Source: Cladosporium sp. IMV 00045
Lineage: Eukaryota; Ascomycota; Dothideomycetes; Cladosporiales; Cladosporiaceae
Reading direction: 5' to 3'
Length of the DNA: 40,638 nt
Assembly: GCA_001931905.2 (NCBI GenBank)
Contig: MSJI02000453.1
Span: forward strand, 1 to 40,638
Part shown: positions 1 to 8,704 of the stretch, piece after piece
Numbering within the stretch: the first letter of the stretch is position 1
Layout of the letters: each line of letters starts with the position of its first letter
The notes under the pieces: model-generated
Told to the model about the DNA's origin: nothing
Seen by the model: only the letters and a program-made list of their open reading frames with translations
The model's database searches: none
Position numbers and translations under genes: made by a program

Positions 1-337
1 TACCGGCGCGGGCAATTCTGTCCAGTGAGACCATCTTCAGGCGGGCGATATTTTGGCTTGTTTCTCGCGCAACAGTCAAGAAACATGATGGCCACTGATA
101 TGACGGTCTGGTGAGCGCCGTGAGCGGCGGCCGATACTGATAAGGCCATGTCGTGTTTTAAGCCGGTCACAGCACGATGTCACGCTACGACGTTGCAGTG
201 TCAGCGACAGTGGGGAGAATTTGGCTCGATTTAAACCCTTGACGAGACTCAATGGGGACCGTGCGTAAGGTATCTTGATATCTATTCTGGACATCCTGCA
301 CACAGTGGCATAGTGTCTTCGAATCGTTGCTCGAAAC
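1..337 (+). promoter_or_regulatory. Upstream region of the ron1-like gene
   Basis: No coding region is supported here; an 87-codon ORF on the minus strand looks random. The stretch is the 5' flank of the Ndt80-like gene. It contains GACGTTGCAGTGTC at 189-202, about 135 bases before the ATG, and the same word recurs upstream of the other two GlcNAc genes. No TATA box is evident. The window edge prevents seeing what lies further left. Confidence 0.5.
189..202 (+). promoter_or_regulatory. Candidate GlcNAc-cluster operator, copy 1
   Basis: The word GACGTTGCAGTGTC lies 135 bases before the ron1-like ATG. It is identical to 4155-4168 upstream of the deacetylase gene, and its first ten bases recur at 1892-1901 upstream of the kinase gene. 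All three copies have the same orientation. A binding role is inference; it does not resemble the yeast Ndt80 middle sporulation element. Confidence 0.4.
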
Positions 338-1849
338 ATGGATCCTCTAATATTCGACGATATGGCAGGAGAAATGCCTTATGATCTGTGCGAATTCGAC
401 AGCACTCTGGGACTAGACTGGCCGATCCCTAACGATTTAAATTTGACACCTCCTTTCCACGAAAATATACATTCAAGCTCAACAGAAAAGGAAACAGGAG
501 AGCCTGCGCAATCAAGTTCTGGTAGTGAGAAACAAAACTCTGGTCCTCCCGCAGGATGTGCCAGTAGTGAGCTACTTGGCTTTTCTCCAGTCATTGGAAG
601 CTGTCGACCTTTATGCGATTCCTTCAATGAGACAGTTACTTGCAAAGTCTCCGCGCAAGTTGCGGGAATGCTTTTCGTTTCACAAGACGCTTCTCGCTAT
701 GAACCGAACGACTGCAGACAAACAAGCAGTCTTACGTGCTATCGAAGGAACATGCTCAAGGTGTTCGGACATGCCTATGTACCACGTGGCGTCAGGCTAC
801 AGTCTGATGAAGGGAAGCCAGCCACGCCCATCAGCTCTGTTTCTGCTCATCTCAGCGCTTCTGAAACTCTGGCAGGAGACGATGTGAAGTTAGTGGTACC
901 ACCCGCAAGAAAATCAACCGGAGTAGGAATCGATGACCCGCAAGAACCTCAGCCAGAGTCGATCAAGCTCGACCCAGAAGCAAACCCAGACCGACACTCT
1001 GATCCATGTCCATTCAGAATATCATGGGATCGGTTGCACTTTCGAAACGCTACCACAAAGTCGAACCGCCGAAGTGCACCGCAGCAGCGCTTTAGACTTG
1101 TGTTGGAGATCAAAGGCAACGCGGGAGGCGAAGAAATCATGCTTTGCAAAGCAGTCAGTGTTCCAATTGATGTTAGAGGTCGATCACCAAAGAGCTACGG
1201 CTCTCACACAGACGTCAGGTCCAATGCGAAACGACAGCGGAGAGAAGAGGTTGTTCAGCCATATGACACCAAAGCTGGTGGGTGCAAGACAACTGACGTT
1301 ATTAGCAACATGCCTACTCGCGTGGGGCGCTCTAACTCGCCATCATCTAAGACTGGGGCGTTCTCCTTGAACGACGACTGGATGACTGGTGTGCTCGACG
1401 TCGAGGACAAGTTGAGTACTCCAGATCAGCTCCGGGAAAGAGTTGGAAATCCGTTTGGTTTCCGTGTGAATAGCGAGCCTGGTGAAACCTTTGAGGGTGT
1501 AATGGCAATTTTGACGGAGAGAGGCTCTGATGACTGCGGAGACTTGCTGAGTCGACCTTCCCCAAAATTGTTGACAGAAGACTGTTCAACAACCGACGAC
1601 AGGGCATCAAGCGTCGAAGGGTCGGGAACAACACCACCGCTCAAGAAGTTAGAGCATTCGTACGAATATTTCCCGCTCTCGGCGCTCGACTGGACGACAC
1701 CTGCGGAGGCAGTATATGTATGGATTCGGGATGTGTTATCGTGGAGAGGTGGTTGCTGACTTGCGTTGCAGAGACCACATGTTGTTCATCACCGACAGCA
1801 CAAACCGGCATCGCAACGCTCGCACAAAAGATACTTCCGTGAGATTTGA
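338..1849 (+). CDS. ron1: Ndt80/PhoG-type transcription factor, RON1-like
   Basis: Likely the p53-like (Ndt80 fold) regulator of GlcNAc catabolism, acting in the nucleus. Exons 338-1717 and 1772-1849 give 485 residues. The intron (1718-1771, GTATGG donor, TGCTGAC branch, TTGCAG acceptor) is inferred because reading through ends in unrelated sequence, whereas splicing restores AVYRPHVVHH, which I recall as a conserved C-terminal motif of VIB-1/XprG-type proteins, after YEYFPLSALDW. Residues 1-90 are acidic and Ser-rich. The DNA-binding domain spans about 100-290: TCYRRN near 133-138, RNATTKSNRRSAPQQ at 236-250, and VRGRSP at 279-284, all Ndt80 hallmarks. The next two genes are the GlcNAc kinase and deacetylase, which is the context of RON1 in Trichoderma reesei. 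Family: very sure. RON1 rather than another Ndt80-like paralogue: inferred from context. Confidence 0.85.
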
Positions 1850-1891
1850 CTGGACCCACTCGCACACAATCTTGGAATCCGCCCGCGGTGC

Positions 1892-1901
1892 GACGTTGCA
1901 G
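1892..1901 (+). promoter_or_regulatory. Candidate GlcNAc-cluster operator, copy 2
   Basis: GACGTTGCAG, continuing as AGTGC, lies 43 bases after the ron1-like stop and about 390 bases before the hexokinase-like ATG. It matches the first ten bases of copies 1 and 3. The rest of 1850-2294 shows no gene and is taken as the 3' region of ron1 plus the promoter of the kinase gene. Confidence 0.35.
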
Positions 1902-2294
1902 AGTGCGGAGCCCCGATGATTGTAACGTTGTCATGGAAAACTCTATTAGCCCTACTTGGCGCCAACATCTCTCCATGCTACCGGGACATCGACTTAAAAT
2001 GACAGAACATTTCTTTTGGATATCCATCGGTTTCTTGCTGTAACATCAATTTGCGTAACAGTAGTAGTATGTGAACGAAGCAACAGCGGCGCGGCGGCGC
2101 TTCGCCACCGTTCTGGTAGCATGGGAAAAGCGAGAATAATGCTACGGATGCTTTTCGTGTTGCAGATACGACACAATCACTTGATGCAGTCTGCACCCTA
2201 AAGGCTGTGAAGTTAACTTCATTGCCCTCGCTGGTGAGCCTGAAGTTTTGGAACGAGCTGAGTTGCGAGATACACGACCGGAGTCTCGACCATT

Positions 2295-4023
2295 ATGGAG
2301 ACTTTTTCGAATATCTTTCATTTCCTGCCAACGCTATTATTTACGCAGAAATCAATTCCGCCTGCTCATCAATGTCCCAAACCAGGATTTGACGAATTCT
2401 TCAAGCAGGTCTCTAGAGGATTTCAAGCCGACACGGACATTCCTCCCCTGATAGCGAATGCTCGAAGGCTGGCAGCCGAATATGATGCGCAACTCCACCG
2501 TTCAGCATCGGCGATGATACCATATCCTTCGACTACCCTCAAGGCAGTTGTCGAAAACAAAACGGCCCTTGCACTCGATTTAGGGGGCTCAACGTTGCGA
2601 ATTGCTTGGGTGTACTTTTCACCGGGCCAGAAACCCAAGCACGAGCAACCTCGGTCGTTCGAAATTGATGTGCAAATCAGAAAGCTTCGTGGTGCAGAGT
2701 TCATGGCTTGGATAGTAGATCGGGTCGAACAAGCATGGCTGGAGCTGGCTTCTGAATCTACGCAGTTTGATGACACGGATTCATGCCTGAGCGCAGAAGC
2801 AATGAATTGCACGAACGAGAAACCTACCTTGGATCGAACGCATGAAAGGGCCGAACAGCGAGCGGAATTCAAACGTCCTCAATCGATCGTTCCAGTGGCC
2901 TTAACTTGGTCATTCCCTTTGATGTGAGATAGACTACTTCACAAGTCCAAATAATCTGCATGAGCTAACAACATGTGAAGCCAGAAATCTGTGGATCGCG
3001 CAGTAGTTCAGGACATGGGAAAGGGGTTTCGGGCTTCTCGAGATCTGTGTGGTTCTGAGTTGCAAGACGTCTTCGCGGAGGAGTTTACAAAACGTGTAAG
3101 TTTGACCCAGTTCATGCGAGATTATACGACTGACTCAAATTCATCAGGGTCTCCCGTTGCGCGTTGCCGCCATTGTTAACGATGCGGTGGCCAATCTGGC
3201 TGCCGACAAGTATTTCTTTCCTTCGACCGAATTCTCCATCATTGCTGGGACTGGCGTCAATGCTGCAATTCCAATCTCCAGTGAGGACATGTCTAGATAT
3301 CAGAACTCTGAGGGCCACTTCGTTCCTCTAGGCGAATCTATTACGGAACACACTCACGTCTTCGTGAATATGGAACTGAGCATGTTCGGAGCAGACACTT
3401 TCGCGGCAACCAAATGGGATCGCCTACTTGACCAGCAGCAAGAGAAGCCTGGATTCCAGCCACTCGAGCAACTCTGCAGCGGACGGTATCTCGGAGAGAT
3501 TTTTCGACTCATTCTCGTCGAGGCTATTGGAAGACAAGTCATTTTCACATCTTTGGACCTGCAAGACCTCCATGTGCCATTCAAATTGGATACGAGGCTG
3601 CTGGCTTGTTTTGAAGCCGACACCGCCCCAAATTTGATCAACGCCAGGAAGGCCTTTGCTGCTGTTCTTCCAGATGCGTCAGGGAATCTCATTACAGTGC
3701 GGGATGCAAGCAGAATTCTTTCGATCATTCGACTCGTTTCTGATCGTGCGGCTAGTTACCTTGCTGCATCGATCGTCTCCATGTGGCTGTTTCGTTTTGA
3801 AACACAACAAAGGCAGACAAGCAGCAGTATTTTCGCTACTTCTAATGCAGAGCGGGTGGCTTTCACGGGTTCTGTGCTTGAGAAGTATCCTGGGTTTAAG
3901 AAAAGATGCCAGGACACTATTTCTCGCCTCATGGCAGAGATCGGTGGAAGTGATTGCGACCTCAGGCTTGAGTTCTGCCCGGAATCGAGTCTTATTGGAG
4001 CCGCTGCTATCGCCATTCAATGA
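2295..4023 (+). CDS. hxk3: Hexokinase-family N-acetylglucosamine kinase
   Basis: Predicted to phosphorylate GlcNAc to GlcNAc-6-phosphate in the cytosol, the first step of GlcNAc use. Exons 2295-2923, 2981-3095 and 3148-4023 give 539 residues. Introns are 57 and 52 bases, the first with a GCTAAC branch. Hexokinase landmarks in order: ATP-binding DLGGSTLR at 95-102 (a divergent form of the usual DLGGTNFR), LTWSFPL just before the first splice site followed by MGKGF (sugar-binding region), VNDAV with likely catalytic Asp260, GTGVNAAIP near 282, NMELSMFG, and FTGSVLEKYPGF near the second phosphate motif. The divergent motifs set it apart from glucose hexokinases. Placement between the RON1-like regulator and the deacetylase supports GlcNAc kinase (hxk3 in Trichoderma). 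The first 30 residues are poorly conserved-looking, so an additional 5' exon is possible. Confidence 0.85.
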
Positions 4024-4154
4024 TGTAGTCACTGTCAAAATCCGAAGAGATTAATTGCCGTTAGGAGACCTACGACAACAGGATGACAGCAGCTACGAAA
4101 AAGCGGACCAATTGGTGTACTCGATGACTTTGACATTTGGTAATGAAGCGCAAT

Positions 4155-4168
4155 GACGTTGCAGTGTC
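4155..4168 (+). promoter_or_regulatory. Candidate GlcNAc-cluster operator, copy 3
   Basis: GACGTTGCAGTGTC is identical to copy 1 over 14 bases. It lies 132 bases after the kinase stop and about 480 bases before the deacetylase ATG. The intergenic interval 4024-4645 holds no supported gene and serves as the deacetylase promoter. It also contains a perfect 9-base tandem, TCGTGACAG twice, at 4493-4510. Confidence 0.4.
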
Positions 4169-4492
4169 TGTGTAGACGAGACTTGTGGGAAAAGCATCTC
4201 GGAGTGTATTCGCCACTCTCCATGATTCCGTGGGAGCCTGGTTCCAATGATTCCGCTAATGACTCAACTAATACCACCTAGACTTCTCCGTCAGAAATGA
4301 AACATGACATGTAACAGTTCCTGGTACATACGTCTAGATCCGGACTGTAGTGCATCTAAAGAAGCGCCTTGGCAGTTGACAAACCGTCGCATCCTAGGGT
4401 AACCCTATCTATCTCCCCGGGTATCACCGTATCACGGTTACACGCAATTACCTGATGAGCAAGTTCAGATTGGAAACAGTAACACTCCTTTT

Positions 4493-4510
4493 TCGTGACA
4501 GTCGTGACAG
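4493..4510 (+). repeat. 9-base perfect tandem in the dac1 promoter
   Basis: TCGTGACAG occurs twice head to tail, 136 bases before the dac1 ATG. Nothing similar was noticed upstream of the other two GlcNAc genes. Confidence 0.4.
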
Positions 4511-4645
4511 ATTTGTTTGCTGAACGTTCCTCGGAATCGATACATACCACATTTGGCGGGCTCATAATTTCTTCAGTGATGCTCTCGCCAGCAATGCATC
4601 ATATTTTCAACAGGCTCAACTATCCCGGAACAAGGACAATTTGAC

Positions 4646-6099
4646 ATGTTTACAGCTCGCCCTAATCAACAGGCATTGGACCCTGCTCAACTAACCTGCT
4701 TCTACAATGGCTTCTTCGTACGTGGCGAAGTTCTCACAACCGCAGACCTGTGGATCAACAACGCAACCGGCACAATCGTCGATCCTCAGGAGATTTTTTA
4801 CAATCAAAACCTAGTGCCAGCGACTAAGATTGACCTCGATGGACGGATACTTGCACCTGGATTGATTGACGTGCAATTGAACGGTGCCAGCGGATTCGAC
4901 ATCTCCGAATTACCGAAAGATGGAGACATGGCAGATTATGATGAAGACCTCCAGAGCATGAACCGGCGGTTGGCATGCACTGGAGTAACCAGCTATCTGG
5001 CCACAATGACAAGCCAACCGTCAGAAGTATACCACAAAGTAAGGATGTGCGTTGCTAGACGTTTCGAAAGGAAAATCATTGCTGATCGCATCTGGCGTAG
5101 ATTCTTCCACATTTGAAGCCCACGAGCAATCATAGAGACGCTCACAAGGGGGCTGAGATTCTGGGAGTCCACTGTGAAGGCCCTTTCATGGCGGAAGACC
5201 GTCGCGGATGCCATCCTCCACATGTCATTGCTGATGCCAGCACCGACTGCTCATTAGAGCGAGTCCGCAAGTACTACGGACCTGAGAACTTCGAACCTGA
5301 TGGTGCAATTAAAATGATCACTTTGGCTCCAGAGCTGCCAGGCGGAATGGAAACAGTAGAGTCTCTCTCGAAATCCGGTACCTTGGTAAGCATCGGACAC
5401 TCAGAAGTAGACTATGAAAGCGCCGCCACAGCAATACAAAAGGGCGCTACCATGATCACGCATCTGTTCAATGCGATGGCTCCTCTGCATCATCGAGATC
5501 CAGGGCCCTTTGGAGTAATCACCAAGACACGAACGAGCGCATCATTTCAGCACTTGTCTCCGCACGAGCGCCCATACTTCGGCATTATTGCTGATGGGAT
5601 CCATTTGCACGCTGCGAGTGTCAGCCTGGCATTCGCAACACACCCCGACGGTTTGATATTAGTCACGGATGCCGTGAGGTATCAAGGCTGTGCGGATGGA
5701 ACATATGACTGGACGAATGGTCAGCGGGTTGAAAAGAAGGGTGCTGTGGTCATGCTCGAGAAGCAAAAGACTATTGCTGGGAGGTCAGTCTGATCATGCA
5801 AGATTTTGCTTTCAGAAACTTGCTAACGTTCGTCCTTTTACAGTGCTGCCACCTTAATTTACTGCATCAATAACTTCATGAGTTGGACGGGAGCATCGAT
5901 ACCAGAAGCCATTGGGGCAGCAACACGAGTGCCCGCGGCGATGCTGGGTCTGTCAAATACTAAAGGTACCCTTCACCCCGGTGCAGATGCAGATCTTGTG
6001 ATCCTCAGGAATTCGTCTTCTCCTAGTGAGGCACCGGTTCTGGGCGTAGACGAGGTCTGGAAGTTTGGGCAAAGAGTCCATAAGGCATCCTATGTTTGA
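4646..6099 (+). CDS. dac1: N-acetylglucosamine-6-phosphate deacetylase
   Basis: Removes acetate from GlcNAc-6-phosphate to give glucosamine-6-phosphate, the second step of GlcNAc catabolism (NagA/DAC1, amidohydrolase superfamily). Exons 4646-5038, 5101-5783 and 5844-6099 give 443 residues, a normal length. Introns are 62 and 60 bases; the second has a TGCTAAC branch and splicing restores TIAGSAATLIYC. Landmarks: PGLIDVQLNG near 72, HCEGPF with metal ligand Glu157, GHSEVDY with His231, THLFNAM with His252, ADGIHLH, and the catalytic Asp321 in LVTDAV. All expected metal and catalytic residues are present, so the enzyme should be active. It follows the GlcNAc kinase in the same direction. The product would need glucosamine-6-phosphate deaminase, which is not in this window. 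Confidence 0.95.
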
Positions 6100-6700
6100 T
6101 GGTGTCAGGAGCTTGATTAATGTCATTGTCAAGTCAGCGGATAAGCAGCTCAAGAACGGAAAAGAAGATATTCCTCAGCGCTATTGCCGTTACCTGAGTA
6201 CAACAAGCCTTTGTGTAATGGCAAGACGATTCTTGGTGAGTCATAGATTGATGCTTTATCGGGATCTTTTTGCGTCGATGAATATGATTCACATTGATGC
6301 TATCATTCATTTCATGACGAACGAAAGTGATATATGTAGATTTGATGTTCAGAAAGGAGTTATGCTTTGGGCATTCGCCCGCTTTCTGAAAGAAATTTAC
6401 GGCCGAAACGTCTCGGCCGTAGATGAGGAATACCATTTGAATAGCCTGGATGCGGCAACGCACAGATTGCTTAGCAGTTGAGGCACATCAGTCGGTTTGG
6501 GAGTTTGATCTCAAAGATGCAAATAGTATACGGTAGTTCCTTGGCTACATTTCAGGCAGTCATATTACTACATATATTAATTCCACCGAAACGACGTCTG
6601 CGAAATCCCACTGGGAAATAAGTACAAGACGAAACAAAGTAAAAAAGTTCGGCCTCCATACACTTGTATCAGCAATTGCATCAGCTTCATCCGTCTTGCA
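6100..6700. other. Intergenic region with a 9-bp inverted repeat
   Basis: This is the 3' flank of dac1 and promoter of the DUF829 gene. A 138-codon ORF (6065-6481) overlaps the dac1 end, matches nothing I know and has AT-rich, random-looking composition. At 6398-6421 a perfect inverted repeat (TACGGCCGA, loop AACGTC, TCGGCCGTA) stands out. No GACGTTGCAG word is seen here, so the GlcNAc regulon probably stops at dac1. Confidence 0.4.
6398..6421. repeat. Perfect 9-bp inverted repeat with 6-base loop
   Basis: The arms TACGGCCGA and TCGGCCGTA flank AACGTC, about 300 bases beyond the dac1 stop and 280 before the DUF829 ATG. It could be a hairpin in the dac1 3' region or a dimeric regulator site with CGG half-sites. 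Confidence 0.5.
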
Positions 6701-7564
6701 ATGGCAGAACCTCAGTCTTTGTCGGGATTCACTCCGCTAAACAAACGCATCTTCGTTCGTCAGAACGGCACCGATACCCAGAAGAACGCCGACCCGGATA
6801 ATATCATTATCTTTGCCTGGGGCGACAGCTCGCCAAAACATGTCACGAAATACACGGAAGGCTTCCGTACTCTCTTTCCGAATGCAGATCAAATTGTTGT
6901 CTTTTCTGCTATTGCCGACGTTCTGTTGAAAACCGCAAAGCAACGTTCTGACGATCTCCGGCCGCTCATTGAGCTGTTGTCCAGAAAGGAAACAAACCGT
7001 GAGCAACCCAAGCTTCCTTTGCGCAATCTGGTCCATTGCATGTCAAATACAGGAGGGATTAGCTATGGTGCGATCCTAGAGGAGTTCATGCAATCTCAAA
7101 GCAAACCCTTCCCACACGATCTTCTTGTTCTGGACTCGACTCCTGGAAGCCCTGACGTTACCTGGGTCAACATGCAAAGATGGTCGAAGGCTATGGCACT
7201 TGGAACTGCGGCTTGGTTCCCCTGGCCCTTCGTCGTTACACAGGGCATTTGGGGCGTGTTCCTCTGCGTTCTCAATGGGGTGGAATGGCTCATAGGACGA
7301 GAGAGTGCCGCATGTATTAGTACGAGATTGACAAACGATCCAATCTTCGAAGCAAAGTCTGCACGCAGGCTTTATTTGTACGGGAAGGAGGATGATTTGA
7401 TCTTTTGGAAGGACATCGAACAACATGCGGCTGCGGCTAGGACTGCGGGATACTCGGTCGATTTCGTGATATTCGAGGGCAGTGGGCATGTCAACCACAT
7501 GCGTGTCTCTCCATCACGGTACTGGTCCGCGATTCGAGAGTCTTGGATACGATCGCAATCCTGA
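6701..7564 (+). CDS. DUF829/TMEM53-family alpha/beta hydrolase
   Basis: A single-exon gene of 287 residues in the DUF829 (Pfam Transmembrane protein 53) family; biochemical substrate unknown. The fold is shown by the N-terminal strand IIIFAWGD near 35-42, a nucleophile-elbow-like HCMSNTGG (Ser115), the acidic KEDDLI near 229-234 and a C-terminal GSGHVNHMR holding the likely catalytic histidine. A hydrophobic stretch at about 163-200 (WFPWPFVVTQGIWGVFLCVL) may lie in or on a membrane. Start choice: the first ATG in the frame, directly before a conserved-looking N-terminus. It is co-oriented with the GlcNAc genes but has no known link to them. Confidence 0.85.
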   Translation: MAEPQSLSGFTPLNKRIFVRQNGTDTQKNADPDNIIIFAWGDSSPKHVTKYTEGFRTLFPNADQIVVFSAIADVLLKTAKQRSDDLRPLIELLSRKETNREQPKLPLRNLVHCMSNTGGISYGAILEEFMQSQSKPFPHDLLVLDSTPGSPDVTWVNMQRWSKAMALGTAAWFPWPFVVTQGIWGVFLCVLNGVEWLIGRESAACISTRLTNDPIFEAKSARRLYLYGKEDDLIFWKDIEQHAAAARTAGYSVDFVIFEGSGHVNHMRVSPSRYWSAIRESWIRSQS

Positions 7565-8704
7565 GTCGTTTCCAGAACAAGATAAATTCGTTCTTCTGGA
7601 CTCGGGCCTGCATCCAAGCAACATCCGTTGGGACAATCTTTTATTGTTGGATATTCCTTGGTCGGTTGGTTTCAGGGCGGTCGATCATCTCTTCACAGCC
7701 AGATAGTTCATCGGCAGGAACAAACTTGGAAGTGTTTTCACAGAGATCGATACCATTGTCTTTGTCATTCCGCATGTTGATGATAGCGTCGATCACAAAG
7801 CTGCATCTGGACGGGTCCTGTTGAGGCTGATGAATTGGGCCTTCGGCCATGGCTTTAGGCGAGTGGCCTTAGTGGCGTGGTGGTCGTTGGTTGCCATGAT
7901 GTTACAAGCAGCGTGTAAAGCTCTTGACTGATAAAAATCTCTTTTCAAACGTAGAAAGAGTTCTTTAAAGGCGGGGATGTTGTTTGAAGGACATAGTTCT
8001 GACATGGGCCTGATTGCAAAGCCTCTGGCTTCACAACGACAGCCACGTGGCCTAGCGATTGGCGTCCAAGGAATGTCGACGCGAACAAGACGAAGCCTTT
8101 CCGTATACTTTGTCCAACCTTATCGCTAATGATATCAAGGATAGTTGCTCTGGTGAATACAGGTGACAACCACTCGATCAAATATATTCAAGGGCTGTGC
8201 ATAATGGAGTTTTCATTCGCGTCTGTAAGGATAGCAGTGCTTCAAGCAATCATTCACGTGGAGTATACTTGCAGAGATTCATGGCCTTCTGTACGCGGAT
8301 GTTGTGATATCTGTTCTTTCCCGAGGATGCAGGCAACGTGTAGCCTCCAGGGGCCTCGTTTACAGAAGCACTTGACTTCAGAGTTTGCCCTCCTAGTTGG
8401 GATTGATGGATCATCTAGTAAAACGTTCCCCTTATCTTCTTCTTTGATGATGCGGCGTGTCACAGACCGATAAAGATGTATGACTCCAAAATTTTGTACA
8501 ATGATGGATGAAGTCAAGTTGCTGCAACTGGCTGATGTTGTTTCTTTTGCGATGATTCGCCAAGCAGCCGATCCTTCCAAGCAATCCTTCAGCGTTCAGG
8601 CACCAGCTTTGTGCAACAACAAGGCCACACAGACGAAGCTGACGGCGACTTGTATTCATCATTCATGGCGAGATGCAGAATATTGAGTGCTACCACGACC
8701 GGTC
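7565..8704. other. 1.1-kb stretch without a supported gene
   Basis: Short ORFs occur on both strands, the largest 8129-8473 (+, 114 codons) and 8254-8580 (-, 108 codons), but none has a recognisable motif, credible introns or good codon use. It may be the long promoter of the zinc-cluster gene, or decayed coding DNA. Confidence 0.4.

Noticed and set aside
525..1370. Plus-strand ORFs 525-887 and 933-1370 inside the ron1-like gene
   Set aside because: They overlap the Ndt80-domain frame, which has the recognisable motifs; these frames show none.
1764..1775. CGTTGCAGAGAC as a fourth copy of the shared GlcNAc promoter word
   Set aside because: It coincides with the 3' splice site of the ron1-like intron, so the similarity is best explained by splicing.
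1823..1829. CACAAAA as an Ndt80-type site upstream of the kinase gene
   Set aside because: It lies within the second coding exon of the ron1-like gene and is a short, common word.
6065..6481. 138-codon ORF overlapping the end of dac1
   Set aside because: It overlaps a confirmed exon in another frame, has no family and AT-rich random composition.
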